Shown in pieces: positions 40,991-50,922 of a stretch of 64,000 nucleotides of DNA (position 1 is its first letter; each line of letters opens with the position of its first letter). The notes under the pieces are model-generated. The model made no database searches. It was given only the letters and a program-made list of their open reading frames with translations, and had not been told where the DNA came from. Origin of the DNA: an uncultured Anaerolineae bacterium (GTDB taxonomy: Bacteria > Chloroflexota > Anaerolineae > Aggregatilineales > Phototrophicaceae); the NCBI GenBank assembly GCA_937995825.1, contig CALKJO010000009.1, forward strand, positions 372,001-436,000. The letters run 5' to 3'. The position numbers were made by a program, and so were the translations under genes.

Positions 40991-42004
40991 TTAATTCAGC
41001 CTCAGCACTGCGCCGCTGCCCTCCGGCGAGTACGCGCTGTTGACCGCGATCATCAGGCTTTCGTCGGTCATGATCAGTCCGTAAGGGAGATTCAAGCCCT
41101 CATAATAGACTGCGCCGCTGAAAACATCGACCACGCGCCCAGTCTCTGGCGTCCAGCCCTGCTCGCCGAACTGCGCAAACTCGACCGCATAAAGCGTGTC
41201 ATTGGCGAAAAGCAGATCGACCACCGTGCTGAAGCCTTCATACGACTCGATCAGATTGCCATCCGCATCATATTTTTCGACCGTCGCGCCGCCAGACGGG
41301 AACGGGAAGCCCGTCAGGAAGCCAATATAGATGCCGTCCGGGGCAATCGCCACCGAAGTCGGGACGGGATTGGTGTCCCACGCGGCGAACACGCTCAACC
41401 CGTCATCCGCCGTCCACTGCCAGACGCAGTTGCAGCCTGCATCCGCAATGTACAAAACGCCATTTGTGCCATCGTATGCCAGATCGACCGGATTGCTGTC
41501 GATCATGCCGCCATCTGGGTTTTCGGAAGCTTCCGCTGAGTAGATATCAATGAAGTGGACGATGCGGTAGTTGTTTTCAGGATCGAGCGCCAGCACGCTG
41601 TAGGTGAGCGGATTGATCAGCGCCCCCTGTCCCAGCGCCAGCCACAGCAGCCCACCGCCGTACCACACTCCACTCGCGCCGACGATTTCGCCGCCCTCAT
41701 TCCGGCTTGGCAGCCCCGTGATCAACGCAGTGACCGTGCCATCGGGCGCAATCGCGCTGATCTGCGCTGTGCTGCCCGCCATCGCCGGACCGAAATTGCC
41801 CCGCACTGCCAGATCGCCGCCCGTCCCCGCCTCTACAACATAGACTTCCTGTGTATTCGAGTTGTACGCGAGCTGGCGCGGGTTGTTCAACCCATCAACC
41901 AGCACATCCTGCGCGCTGACCGCGCCGACCGCCAAAGACAACAGACATACCGCCACCCAACTCAGCAGCGCTTTCTGCATTGTCACGCCTCCAAAGATCA
42001 TCAA
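40991..42004 (-). CDS. ScyD/ScyE family secreted beta-propeller protein
   Basis: VLVDGLNNPRQLAYNSNTQEVYVVEAGTGG, SNPVDLAYDGTNGVLYIADAG. Confidence 0.75.
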   Translation of the reverse strand: MMIFGGVTMQKALLSWVAVCLLSLAVGAVSAQDVLVDGLNNPRQLAYNSNTQEVYVVEAGTGGDLAVRGNFGPAMAGSTAQISAIAPDGTVTALITGLPSRNEGGEIVGASGVWYGGGLLWLALGQGALINPLTYSVLALDPENNYRIVHFIDIYSAEASENPDGGMIDSNPVDLAYDGTNGVLYIADAGCNCVWQWTADDGLSVFAAWDTNPVPTSVAIAPDGIYIGFLTGFPFPSGGATVEKYDADGNLIESYEGFSTVVDLLFANDTLYAVEFAQFGEQGWTPETGRVVDVFSGAVYYEGLNLPYGLIMTDESLMIAVNSAYSPEGSGAVLRLN

Positions 42005-42056
42005 ACGTCAGCCTCATTATACCGTATCTGCACGGCTCAACTGTTTTTGCCCAGTG

Positions 42057-42533
42057 TTATTCGCGGTTGAGATACGAACTCTCCTGAACATTCTCCGCCG
42101 GGCAGTTGGTGAAGCGCGCGGCATAGATTTTCCCTTCACCGTCAGGACCCGCGTTGACCTGATATTCGCCCGAAGTCAAGCGGTAGAGGGCGATCCCCTG
42201 CTCGCGGCGGATCAGCATGTTGTTTTCTGGAAATTCCGGCACGCTGGCAAGCGTCCGACTGCTCACGCGCCAGACGCGGAACGGCTGTCCGCCCGGATTC
42301 ATGCGCCACGCCTCCATGAAGCACGCGCCCGACGTGGTGACGCGGGTATAAACGGCGTAGAACTCGACGCCTTGGCAGTTAATGCGCTGATCCTGTGGGC
42401 AGTCGCACGGATTGCAGGCGGCAGCGCGCTCGACCGTCCCCGGTATGGACTGGCTGACAACAACATGGAGCGCCGCGATCAGCGCCAGCGACGCCGCGAT
42501 CATCAGCAGACGACGGATCACAGGGTTGAACAT
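42057..42533 (-). CDS. hypothetical secreted protein, Cys-containing
   Basis: N-terminal signal/TM; AACNPCDCPQDQRINCQG. Confidence 0.55.
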   Translation of the reverse strand: MFNPVIRRLLMIAASLALIAALHVVVSQSIPGTVERAAACNPCDCPQDQRINCQGVEFYAVYTRVTTSGACFMEAWRMNPGGQPFRVWRVSSRTLASVPEFPENNMLIRREQGIALYRLTSGEYQVNAGPDGEGKIYAARFTNCPAENVQESSYLNRE

Positions 42534-42597
42534 TGTGCTTTCCCCTCGCCTTCAATACAATCTCGATGGCTGACGTTTATATAGGGTACGCCCAAGT

Positions 42598-44808
42598 TTG
42601 ACCAGACGCAATTCCGCCGATCCCCCTGCGCTCATCTGGTTGGCGCTGGCATTCCACGCGGTCTTCGGCTTCATCCTGCTGCACGCGATCCTGTTTCACA
42701 TCAGCACACACGGCGCGGGCTACGATTACTTCAACTACAACTGGAATTTCTGGTGGATTCGCCATGCGCTGACGACTTCAGGGCTGGACATCTACGAAAA
42801 TAACTTTGTCATGTTCCCCGCCGTCACCAACTATGGCTATCATGTGCTGGCGATGGGCTGGTATCCGCTCTGGGCGGCGCTTGAGCCGGTCTTCGGCACG
42901 CTGAGCGCCGTCAACCTAATCATTTTCCTGTCGTGCGTCCTGAACGGCTGGATGATGTTCATCTGGCTGCGGGGCGAGGGAGTCGGAGTCGGACTGGCGC
43001 TGATCGGCGGCGCGGCGCTTCAGGCATTCCCGATCACACGTTACTTTTATTACAACACGCACCTTAACCTGATGATCTGGTTCTGGCTGATCGGGCTGCT
43101 GCTGCTCTGGAAACGCATCGCCAGCCGCGTCGAGTCGAATCAGACCCGTTCCGCGCTGGTCTGGGGGGTGATTTTCGGAGTCGCGCTGTGGGGACTGGTG
43201 GTGATGGACTTGCAGATGCCGATCTTCGCGGCGTTTCTCCTGATCCCCTATGGACTGCGGACGGCGTGGCGGCTTCGGCAGCGCCGAATGTTCATCCGGC
43301 TGGCGGTCGCGGCGGTGCTGTCGCAAATGGTCGCGCTGATTTTGCTCTGGTTCGCGAGTCCGCTGCGCTACATCCTCCGCTTTGAGGGCGGACTCGCGCC
43401 CGGATCAGTTGAAGAACGTCCAGGCATCCCGCTGTCCGGCTTCGTCAGTATGGCAAACGAATGGTGGAGCTGGAGTCAGCCGTCGGTCGGCGCATTTTTC
43501 ACCGCCGCCGTGCTGCTCGCGCTCGCGCTCAGCCCGTTCCGCCGCGTTCGCACGCGCGATGGGCGCTGGTTCTGGTTCGCAGTCATGCTGCTGCCGCTGC
43601 TGCTGGCATTGGGTCCGACATTGACCATCGGAGACGCGGCGATTCCGCTGCCTTTTTTCCGCTGGCTGCACGCGCTCACCGACGGCATGTTTCGGATGCC
43701 CTGGCGTTTTGCGCCGCTGGCGATGATCGCGGGCATGGCGTTCGTCGGGCTGACGCTGACCGCGTGGAGGGGCAGCCGCCGAGTCACTCTGCGCATTGTG
43801 GGCGGCGCGGCGGCGCTGCTGGCATTGGGCGCGTCCGTGCGGATATTCGAGAGCGCGCCGCTGACGCACCAACCACATCCGTATGCCTTCTACGATGCCA
43901 TCGGCGCAGAGCGCGGCGAACCGTATGATCGCTACGTCGTGATCGAAGTCCCAACCGCGGCGGGGACGGGCGAAGTTCTGTTCGGGGATCCGCGCGCGAT
44001 CCAGCTTCAGTGGTATGGCATCGCGCATGGCAAGCGGATGCTCAACGGCTTCATCTCGCGCGCGCCGATTGAAAATATCTGGTATATTGTCGCGGATGAT
44101 CCGATGATGGCATGGCTCGGTCAGCGGCGGATGCTCGAACCGGACGCAGTTGAGCGGCAGATGCGCGAGCGGATTTTCAACTACCCGATTGGCTATGTCG
44201 TCGTCCATCTCGATCTGATCGGCGCGGAAAGCGAGACGGCGGTTGAGGTGATCGGCTATCTCAACAGCCTGCCCGATCTGGTCTGCCCACTTTGGATCGA
44301 GGGCAGTGCCGTCGTCTACCGCACCGCCGCGCATCCCGACGGCTGTCCACCGCGCACCCCGACCGAGACGCCGGAAGGTTACACTGTCGACATCGGCGCG
44401 CCAGACGACTGGCGCTTTCTGGGCTGGGGCTGGCACTGGCGCGAGCCGGTCGGCGGCATCGATTGGCGCTGGACGGGCGCGCCGCCCGCCTTTGGCACAG
44501 AAAGTGACACGCAGCGCAGCTCAGCGCGGCTGTATCTCGAACTTCCGCCCGACGATTACACCGTCACCCTCAATGCGCAGGCATTTGGGTCAGCGCGGAC
44601 AGTGCGAGTCAGCGCGGATGAGGTTGAGCTGACGCCGATCAGCGTGCCGACCGCGCATCCAGATGGCTTGAGCGCGCTGTCGTTTGCGCTGACCACACCA
44701 GGCGGCTTTGTGACGCTCGACATCGACGGCGGCGCAGCGGACGATGCCGGAACGCGACCGCTGGCGCTGGCGGTCGAGTCGATTCGCATTGAGCGCGCCG
44801 CGCCATGA
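42598..44808 (+). CDS. multi-pass membrane protein with C-terminal beta-rich domain (GT39-like), paralogue A
   Basis: NYNWNFWWIRHALTTSGLDIYENNFVM and C-terminal HPDGCPPRTP...GWGWHWREPVGGIDWRWTG, shared with the next gene. Confidence 0.65.
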   Translation: MTRRNSADPPALIWLALAFHAVFGFILLHAILFHISTHGAGYDYFNYNWNFWWIRHALTTSGLDIYENNFVMFPAVTNYGYHVLAMGWYPLWAALEPVFGTLSAVNLIIFLSCVLNGWMMFIWLRGEGVGVGLALIGGAALQAFPITRYFYYNTHLNLMIWFWLIGLLLLWKRIASRVESNQTRSALVWGVIFGVALWGLVVMDLQMPIFAAFLLIPYGLRTAWRLRQRRMFIRLAVAAVLSQMVALILLWFASPLRYILRFEGGLAPGSVEERPGIPLSGFVSMANEWWSWSQPSVGAFFTAAVLLALALSPFRRVRTRDGRWFWFAVMLLPLLLALGPTLTIGDAAIPLPFFRWLHALTDGMFRMPWRFAPLAMIAGMAFVGLTLTAWRGSRRVTLRIVGGAAALLALGASVRIFESAPLTHQPHPYAFYDAIGAERGEPYDRYVVIEVPTAAGTGEVLFGDPRAIQLQWYGIAHGKRMLNGFISRAPIENIWYIVADDPMMAWLGQRRMLEPDAVERQMRERIFNYPIGYVVVHLDLIGAESETAVEVIGYLNSLPDLVCPLWIEGSAVVYRTAAHPDGCPPRTPTETPEGYTVDIGAPDDWRFLGWGWHWREPVGGIDWRWTGAPPAFGTESDTQRSSARLYLELPPDDYTVTLNAQAFGSARTVRVSADEVELTPISVPTAHPDGLSALSFALTTPGGFVTLDIDGGAADDAGTRPLALAVESIRIERAAP

Positions 44809-46913
44809 CCGAGACACTGCGTCAAGGACTCGTGATCGTCGTTTTCTATGGGTTGATCGGGCTGATCGTCCTAATCAATCCGCTGTTCCACCTCGATGGC
44901 TACGTCCCCGGCGCGCCAACCACCGATTACTACCATTTTCACTGGAATTACTGGTGGATTCGCCACGCGCTAACCAACGGGCTGAACGTCTATGAGACCA
45001 ACTACGTGATGGCTCCATATACATCAAGCCTCGCCTATCACACGCTGACGCCGTTCTGGTATCCGGTCTGGGCGCTGCTCGAACCCGCCTTCGGCACGGT
45101 CGCCGCGATGGCAGGCGTGCAGCTCTGCATCATGACGCTGAACGGCTGGACGGCGTTTCTGCTGCTGCGGCGCGAAGGCGTCCCGCGTCCGCTGGCATTG
45201 ATCGGTGGGGCGATCTTTCAGACGCTGCCGATCATGCTCAACGGCCTGTTCTGGACGACGCTCAACATCATGTCATGGTTCTGGCTGCCGGGGCTGACGC
45301 TGCTCTGGGGACGAGTCGCGCAGAACAAACACACCCTGACTCACGCCACGACCTTCGGGCTGGCGCTGTGGGGGATGCTGCTAACGGATATTCAGTATCC
45401 GTTCCTGCTTGCGCCGGTCTTAGTCCCATATGGGATCAAAACCGTGATCGAATCGCGGCATAAAGCGCGGCTGATCGCGGCGGGACTCGGCGCGGTCGGG
45501 CTGGCTTTAGCCCTGACGTGGACGGTCGGGCTGCTTCCGGCGATCCTGAGCTATGATCGCACCGGACTTGCCCCGACTCCCGCTGATCGCGCGGTCGAAA
45601 TTCCGTTCCCGCTTGGCTACATCACGCGCACGCTGTTTCTGGAGTCGGTTGGCGCGCTGATCATCCCGCTGCTGATCGCGGCGCTGGCATCCGCGCGCTG
45701 GACGCCGCGCCGAGCGTGGTTCTGGGCGCTGCTCATCCCCGTTCCGCTGATCCTGTCTGCTGGTGCGCTCACCCCACTCTACACGCTGCTGCATGAGGCG
45801 CTTGGCGGCATGTTCCGCTACCCTGAGCGCTTTGTCCCGGTATTCGCGCTGCCCGCGCTGGTCTTCATCGGGCTGACCTTCGCGCGCTGGCGCTGGACGC
45901 GCTCCCCCGCGTTTACAGGCGCGGCACTGCTGGTGGTTGCAGCGGAGGCGCGCCTGCTGATGCCGTTTCCACTTCAGGCGCTCCCGCCGCGCTATACCTT
46001 CTATGACCAGATGGCAGCCGAACCCTACAGTTACGTCATCGTCGATGTGCCGACGGCGGGCATGAGCGGCGAAGGCATCGTCGGGGAGACGATCTTCCCA
46101 TCGACGCAGTTTTACGGGCTGACTCATGGCAAACGCATGGTCAATGGGCATATCTCGCGAGTCAACACCTATACCTACATGTACATGCGCACCGATGACG
46201 CGATGATGGCGTGGCTCGGTCAGCGGCGCTTTCTCGAACCGGAGATCGTCCGCGAGCAGATGCGCGAGCGAATCTTCAGCTTTCCGATTGGCTATTTCGT
46301 CATTCATCGTCAGTGGATCGAGCCATACGGCACGACTCAAGGGGAAGTGATCGGCTTTTTCAATCAGCAGCGCGATCTCGTCTGCCCGATCTGGGTCGAA
46401 GGGGATGCGCTGGTCTACCGCACAGCGTGGCATCCTGATGGCTGTCCGCCGCGCACGCCGCCTGACCTGTTCATCGACATCGGCGGCGCGGACGACGTGC
46501 GCTATCTGGGCTGGGGCTGGCATCCGGCTGAGCCAGTCGGCGGGATTCGCTGGCGCTGGACGGGTCAGCCGCTGTTCGGTCAGACGGATGCGCGCCTTTA
46601 CCTCGATCTGCCGCGTGCCGACTACACGCTGACCCTCAGCGCGCAAGCATTTCATGAACCGCGCCCCCTTCAGGTGCGCATCAATGAATTCATGCTGGAA
46701 GAAACCGCCCAGGTGCAGCCGGACGGATTGGCGGAATATCGATTCAGACTGCCCGCTGCGGCGATTCCGGACGATGGGAGGATTGAGATCGCGCTGATCT
46801 ACGACGCTGCCCCATCACCCGCTGAAATTGGCTTCAATGCGGACTCGCGCCCGCTGGCGGTGGCGGTAGATTGGCTGCAACTGACGCCACCCGCCGCCCC
46901 TGGATCGCCATGA
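44805..46913 (+). CDS. multi-pass membrane protein with C-terminal beta-rich domain (GT39-like), paralogue B
   Basis: HWNYWWIRHALTNGLNVYETNYVM and HPDGCPPRTP...GWGWHPAEPVGGIRWRWTG; overlaps the previous gene by 4 nt. Confidence 0.65.
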   Translation: MTETLRQGLVIVVFYGLIGLIVLINPLFHLDGYVPGAPTTDYYHFHWNYWWIRHALTNGLNVYETNYVMAPYTSSLAYHTLTPFWYPVWALLEPAFGTVAAMAGVQLCIMTLNGWTAFLLLRREGVPRPLALIGGAIFQTLPIMLNGLFWTTLNIMSWFWLPGLTLLWGRVAQNKHTLTHATTFGLALWGMLLTDIQYPFLLAPVLVPYGIKTVIESRHKARLIAAGLGAVGLALALTWTVGLLPAILSYDRTGLAPTPADRAVEIPFPLGYITRTLFLESVGALIIPLLIAALASARWTPRRAWFWALLIPVPLILSAGALTPLYTLLHEALGGMFRYPERFVPVFALPALVFIGLTFARWRWTRSPAFTGAALLVVAAEARLLMPFPLQALPPRYTFYDQMAAEPYSYVIVDVPTAGMSGEGIVGETIFPSTQFYGLTHGKRMVNGHISRVNTYTYMYMRTDDAMMAWLGQRRFLEPEIVREQMRERIFSFPIGYFVIHRQWIEPYGTTQGEVIGFFNQQRDLVCPIWVEGDALVYRTAWHPDGCPPRTPPDLFIDIGGADDVRYLGWGWHPAEPVGGIRWRWTGQPLFGQTDARLYLDLPRADYTLTLSAQAFHEPRPLQVRINEFMLEETAQVQPDGLAEYRFRLPAAAIPDDGRIEIALIYDAAPSPAEIGFNADSRPLAVAVDWLQLTPPAAPGSP

Positions 46914-47808
46914 TCACCCCCGCCACGATCACACCGCTGCCGATCACCTGAAGCCAGCTCGGGACTTCGCCTAACGCAAAAAAAGCGACCGCCGACGCAA
47001 TCGGCGGCTGCGTTTGAATGATCAGGCTGGTGAAAGTAGCAGAGAAGTAGCCAAGCGCGTAGTTGAATGCGCCATGACCTAAAAGCTGAGGCAGCAGCGT
47101 CAGCAAAAACATCCAGAAATAGGCGCTCGGCGTATAGCCGAGGATCGGTGTTTGGGTGGCGAGCATGATCGGCAGCAGGGTTAACGTGCCAGCCAGATAC
47201 ATCAGCCACAGATACGGAAACAGCGGGATGTGCAGCCGCAGCGACCGTCCAACCGTGCGCTGCGCGGCAATAACGATAGCAGCCACCATCGCGATGAAAC
47301 CGCCAAGCGCCTGATTGCTGCCGCCATCGGCGCTGCTGCCGAGCGCGATCACGATGTTACCGCCCACCGCCAGGATTAACCCGATCAAGATCATCCGCGT
47401 TAATCGCGCGCGCAGAAAGGCGATCTCAAAGATCGCTGTCCAAATCGGGGATGAACACACGATCACAGTCGCCACCAGCACGCTCGCATAAGCGAGCGAA
47501 GCGCTCCAAAAGACGAAGTGCAGCGCCATCCAGATACCGCCGACGCTCAACAGCAGCAGATCACGGCGCGTCAGCGTGCGCAGATCATCGCGATATTTTG
47601 CCAAAATGATCGGCGTCAGCAGCAGAGTCGCCGCGCTGAGCCGAAAGAACGCGATCATCAGCGGCGATGCGCCTTCCGCTAGCGCGTATTTAGTTGAAAG
47701 CGCCGCCGACGCTCCCGCTAGGATGCCAATGGCAAGCGCAATGTATACGGAGTGCGGGACAGCCGTTTGTTCGGCGCGCCGGGCAGGCGTCTGAGCAATT
47801 GTGGTCAT
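46834..47808 (-). CDS. EamA/DMT-family transporter
   Basis: Ten-TM pattern: AAFSTKYAL-like start, FRLSAATLLLTPI, SSPIWTAIFE, LPQLLGHGAFNYALGYFSATFTSLI. Confidence 0.85.
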   Translation of the reverse strand: MTTIAQTPARRAEQTAVPHSVYIALAIGILAGASAALSTKYALAEGASPLMIAFFRLSAATLLLTPIILAKYRDDLRTLTRRDLLLLSVGGIWMALHFVFWSASLAYASVLVATVIVCSSPIWTAIFEIAFLRARLTRMILIGLILAVGGNIVIALGSSADGGSNQALGGFIAMVAAIVIAAQRTVGRSLRLHIPLFPYLWLMYLAGTLTLLPIMLATQTPILGYTPSAYFWMFLLTLLPQLLGHGAFNYALGYFSATFTSLIIQTQPPIASAVAFFALGEVPSWLQVIGSGVIVAGVIMAIQGRRVASVAANLPPPPAGASPH

Positions 47809-47897
47809 GTGAAGTGATACTCTTGGGCTGTTGGATAAGACGATCTAATCGTAAAGCAGACCATCCAGTCCAAATAGCGCCACATCTCTCGATTGGT

Positions 47898-49982
47898 CTA
47901 GTCGCCAAGCAGATACAGCCCCCAGATATTCCATTCCGCGTCAAAATCCGGCTCGACCTCAAGGGTGATCGACTCGATGTCCATCTGCCCATCCAGCGCC
48001 AGTTCCGCGCCCCAGATATGGGCGGTGAATTGATCATTGGCGCGAGGATAAGCGCTGAAACCGAGAAAATGGACGCGCTTCTGCCAAGATAATGCGGAAA
48101 AGCATGGCTCGGCGCAGGTTCCCTCATCCCAGGCAGCCGTCTCGCTGCCCACTCGCATCTCAAAGCGTTGAATGTTTCCCTCCCGATCGAGTGCGGTCAC
48201 CGTGCCAACCCGAGTCCCCTCAGGAACAGTACGCCTACCGACCACGTTGGAAAGCAGCAGCAGCCGGTTCCCATTTTCTCGTCCCTGCGCCGAGACCGTG
48301 TATGCGCGTTCACTGCGGCAGGTCGGCAGTGTAAATGGACTGATGATGTCAAATGACCGCCCACCCCACTGTAACTGCTGTGGCAGCGCTAAATCCTGAA
48401 AACGCATATGGAAAAACGTCGGTGGAAGCAGAGTTTGCGCCTCATCCGAGGGCATGGTTCTATCAAACAAGTAAGCGATAAGCGGGTAGCTGACATGGGT
48501 GAATTCGCCCCGCCAGCGCTCCGCGCCGATCAGGTACTGATTGAGGACGCAGCGGTTGCTGTCTTTGAAGTCCAAGCTGGTGAACAGAATCTGGCGATAT
48601 GGCGCAATCAAATCAGCAGGCCCGTTTGTCTCCAGCGGATAATCCCACATGTTATGAACAGGCAGCGCGCCTCGGTAATTTTGTCTCAAGAATTGAGCCG
48701 TTCGCCCTTCTGCCAGCAGCACAACGCCATTTTCACCCTCCTCCAGCGCCGCGATTTGGCGCATAAGCGGATCGTAGTCGGTGAAGTTGTAGGCTGGACG
48801 ATGAAGACTCCACAGCCCAAACAACTGCGAAACGATGAAGACACCGCCCAGCATAATGCCCCAAATGCGCGGCTTCAGCGCTATCACACCTTCGGCGATC
48901 ACCCAGAAAAAGACCGGCAGGATGAACGCAATGTGACGATTGTCTATTGACGCCATGAAACTCGGCGGAACCAGCGGATCGAAGACGACTGTCGTCAAAA
49001 AGAGGCTGCCAAGCGCGATGATAATCGGAAACGCAGCAGCAAAGCGATCGCCGGTTCGAAACAACCGCCAGATACCGAGCAGCAGCAGCAGCACCGCCGC
49101 TGTTACACCGGGGATAACCGCAGGCAGATCAAGCGGATAAACCTGTTCGCCAAAGATAAATTCAAAGAACAATAGGGGGGGCTTGGCAAGAATAACAAGA
49201 GAGAGTCCTTTCGGACCCTCAACCGCGCCGCCGCGCTCTAGGATATTTGAGAAGATCATACTGTCGATGAGTTGATAGAGCTGCGCGACCGTTCGTGGAG
49301 AAACCGCCAGTGTCACCAACAGTCCGACAACAACCAACCCCGCCAAAATCAGACCCAACCTAACCCATCGCGGCGCACGCCGAGGATATACAACAACCCA
49401 GTGAACAACAATCAGTCCGACAACGACAGCGCCAAACAAGTGCGCACTTAAAACCAACAGCCCGCAAATCAACAACAGCGCAATCTCAGACGGTCTTAGA
49501 CGGCGTTCAAGCCGCGCTAGAGATGTATAGACTGCGAAAAGCAGCGCGCTTGAAAAGATAAAGAACGAATACAAGCGTAGAAAAACTACCAAGGACATAA
49601 ACACGGGCGCGCAGATCAACAATGCTGCGCTTAACGTTGCAACGTGTTTTCCTCGCAGCGAATTCAGCCACAGCCACACGACGGGAATGCTCAATGCGCC
49701 TAAGATGATCCCAGGAATGCGCAGCCAGATCGGATCGGCGCTGATTTGCATCCAGAGGCTGAGGAAGAGATGATATACCATCCCTTGAGGGTTCAATCTC
49801 AGGCGTGATGCCTCCTGAACACTGAAAATTTCATCACCGACGATTAGAGGCGAACTAAACCCCACTAGTGCTAGAAGGAAATAGGCGATAAAGACAAGCA
49901 GCATTAACAGAATTGGGGTTCTGCCTGCGTTATGTTTGCTCCAGGATTGTTGAGATGCGCGCATTGATGTGATGCACCTCAC
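47898..49982 (-). CDS. GT39-family membrane glycosyltransferase-like protein with C-terminal beta-rich domain
   Basis: GDEIFSVQEASRL N-terminal motif, many TM helices, long extracytoplasmic C-terminus. Confidence 0.7.
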   Translation of the reverse strand: MRCITSMRASQQSWSKHNAGRTPILLMLLVFIAYFLLALVGFSSPLIVGDEIFSVQEASRLRLNPQGMVYHLFLSLWMQISADPIWLRIPGIILGALSIPVVWLWLNSLRGKHVATLSAALLICAPVFMSLVVFLRLYSFFIFSSALLFAVYTSLARLERRLRPSEIALLLICGLLVLSAHLFGAVVVGLIVVHWVVVYPRRAPRWVRLGLILAGLVVVGLLVTLAVSPRTVAQLYQLIDSMIFSNILERGGAVEGPKGLSLVILAKPPLLFFEFIFGEQVYPLDLPAVIPGVTAAVLLLLLGIWRLFRTGDRFAAAFPIIIALGSLFLTTVVFDPLVPPSFMASIDNRHIAFILPVFFWVIAEGVIALKPRIWGIMLGGVFIVSQLFGLWSLHRPAYNFTDYDPLMRQIAALEEGENGVVLLAEGRTAQFLRQNYRGALPVHNMWDYPLETNGPADLIAPYRQILFTSLDFKDSNRCVLNQYLIGAERWRGEFTHVSYPLIAYLFDRTMPSDEAQTLLPPTFFHMRFQDLALPQQLQWGGRSFDIISPFTLPTCRSERAYTVSAQGRENGNRLLLLSNVVGRRTVPEGTRVGTVTALDREGNIQRFEMRVGSETAAWDEGTCAEPCFSALSWQKRVHFLGFSAYPRANDQFTAHIWGAELALDGQMDIESITLEVEPDFDAEWNIWGLYLLGD

Positions 49983-50833
49983 TCAGAAATGCTGACGCGC
50001 GCCTGAGCGCGCTCATCGAAGAAGTCGCGCTTGATCACTATGCTCAGCCACTCGACGATGGCGGCATAGCCCTTATCACCCGTCTCCGGCTTCGCCAGCG
50101 TCGGATCGCCGATGCTGCCATAGGGCGTCAGCGCCTTGTAGCTGCGCACGCCGTAGTAAATGCCGCCGCCGGTCTTCATATGCTCCGGCGACTGAATTTT
50201 GCGCAGTTCTTCCGGCGGCAAGTAAAACGCTGTGCCTTTTTCAGGATGCACCAGTTCGGGATGCGTCACCAGCAGGCGCGAGGTCTCGCCTTCTCCACCG
50301 TGACTCTCGCCCTTTTTCGAGGTCTGAATCGTGTGATACACCTTGCTGAGCGCCACCATCCAGTTCAGCACGCACGCCGCCGCGTCCGGCGTGGCATCAA
50401 CCAGCTCCTGCGCCGCGACCATCATCGACGGCAAATTGCCATCATGTCCATGCACGAACACAAAATTGCGAAAGCCACCATGATATAGGCTCAGGCAGAC
50501 TTCTTTGAGCAGCGCGATCAGCGTGGCAGAGCTGATCGAGACCGTGCCGGGAAAGCCCATATGGAAGCTCGATGTCCCGAACGGGATCACAGGTCCGATC
50601 ACGACCGGGCAGCCGAGTTTATCCAGCGCAATTGCCGTGAGCCGGCAGATTTCGCGCGCCTCCATCGTGTCCGTCCCTAAGGGCAGATGCGCCCCATGAT
50701 CTTCGGTCGCGCCAACCGGGATGAGGATCACATCGGTCTTTTTCAGCATCGCCTGAACTTCAGGACCGGACATCTCCGTGATCGTCGGCGGACCCTTCTG
50801 CACATACAGGATAGAATCGTCATGTTCAGTCAT
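49979..50833 (-). CDS. creatininase family protein
   Basis: ILIPVGATEDHGAHLPLGTDT, FVHGHDGN, GEGETSRLL. Likely start MTEHDDS at 50833. Confidence 0.85.
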   Translation of the reverse strand: MTEHDDSILYVQKGPPTITEMSGPEVQAMLKKTDVILIPVGATEDHGAHLPLGTDTMEAREICRLTAIALDKLGCPVVIGPVIPFGTSSFHMGFPGTVSISSATLIALLKEVCLSLYHGGFRNFVFVHGHDGNLPSMMVAAQELVDATPDAAACVLNWMVALSKVYHTIQTSKKGESHGGEGETSRLLVTHPELVHPEKGTAFYLPPEELRKIQSPEHMKTGGGIYYGVRSYKALTPYGSIGDPTLAKPETGDKGYAAIVEWLSIVIKRDFFDERAQARVSISE

Positions 50834-50854
50834 GAGAAACACTCGTGAAATTTT

Positions 50855-50883
50855 TTGACAAGATGAGGAAGTCATTGTATCTT
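50855..50883 (+). promoter_or_regulatory. candidate sigma70-type promoter for the ridA-SDR operon
   Basis: TTGACA - 17 nt - TATCTT, about 40 nt upstream of the ATG at 50923. Confidence 0.6.
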
Positions 50884-50922
50884 CGCGCCATCCCAGATAC
50901 AACTTTTCAAGACAGCGTGAAT

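Noticed and set aside
43405-44436. 343-aa minus-strand ORF, and similar at 45507-46655
   Set aside because: Antisense to the tandem membrane proteins. The two resemble each other only because the sense genes are paralogues.
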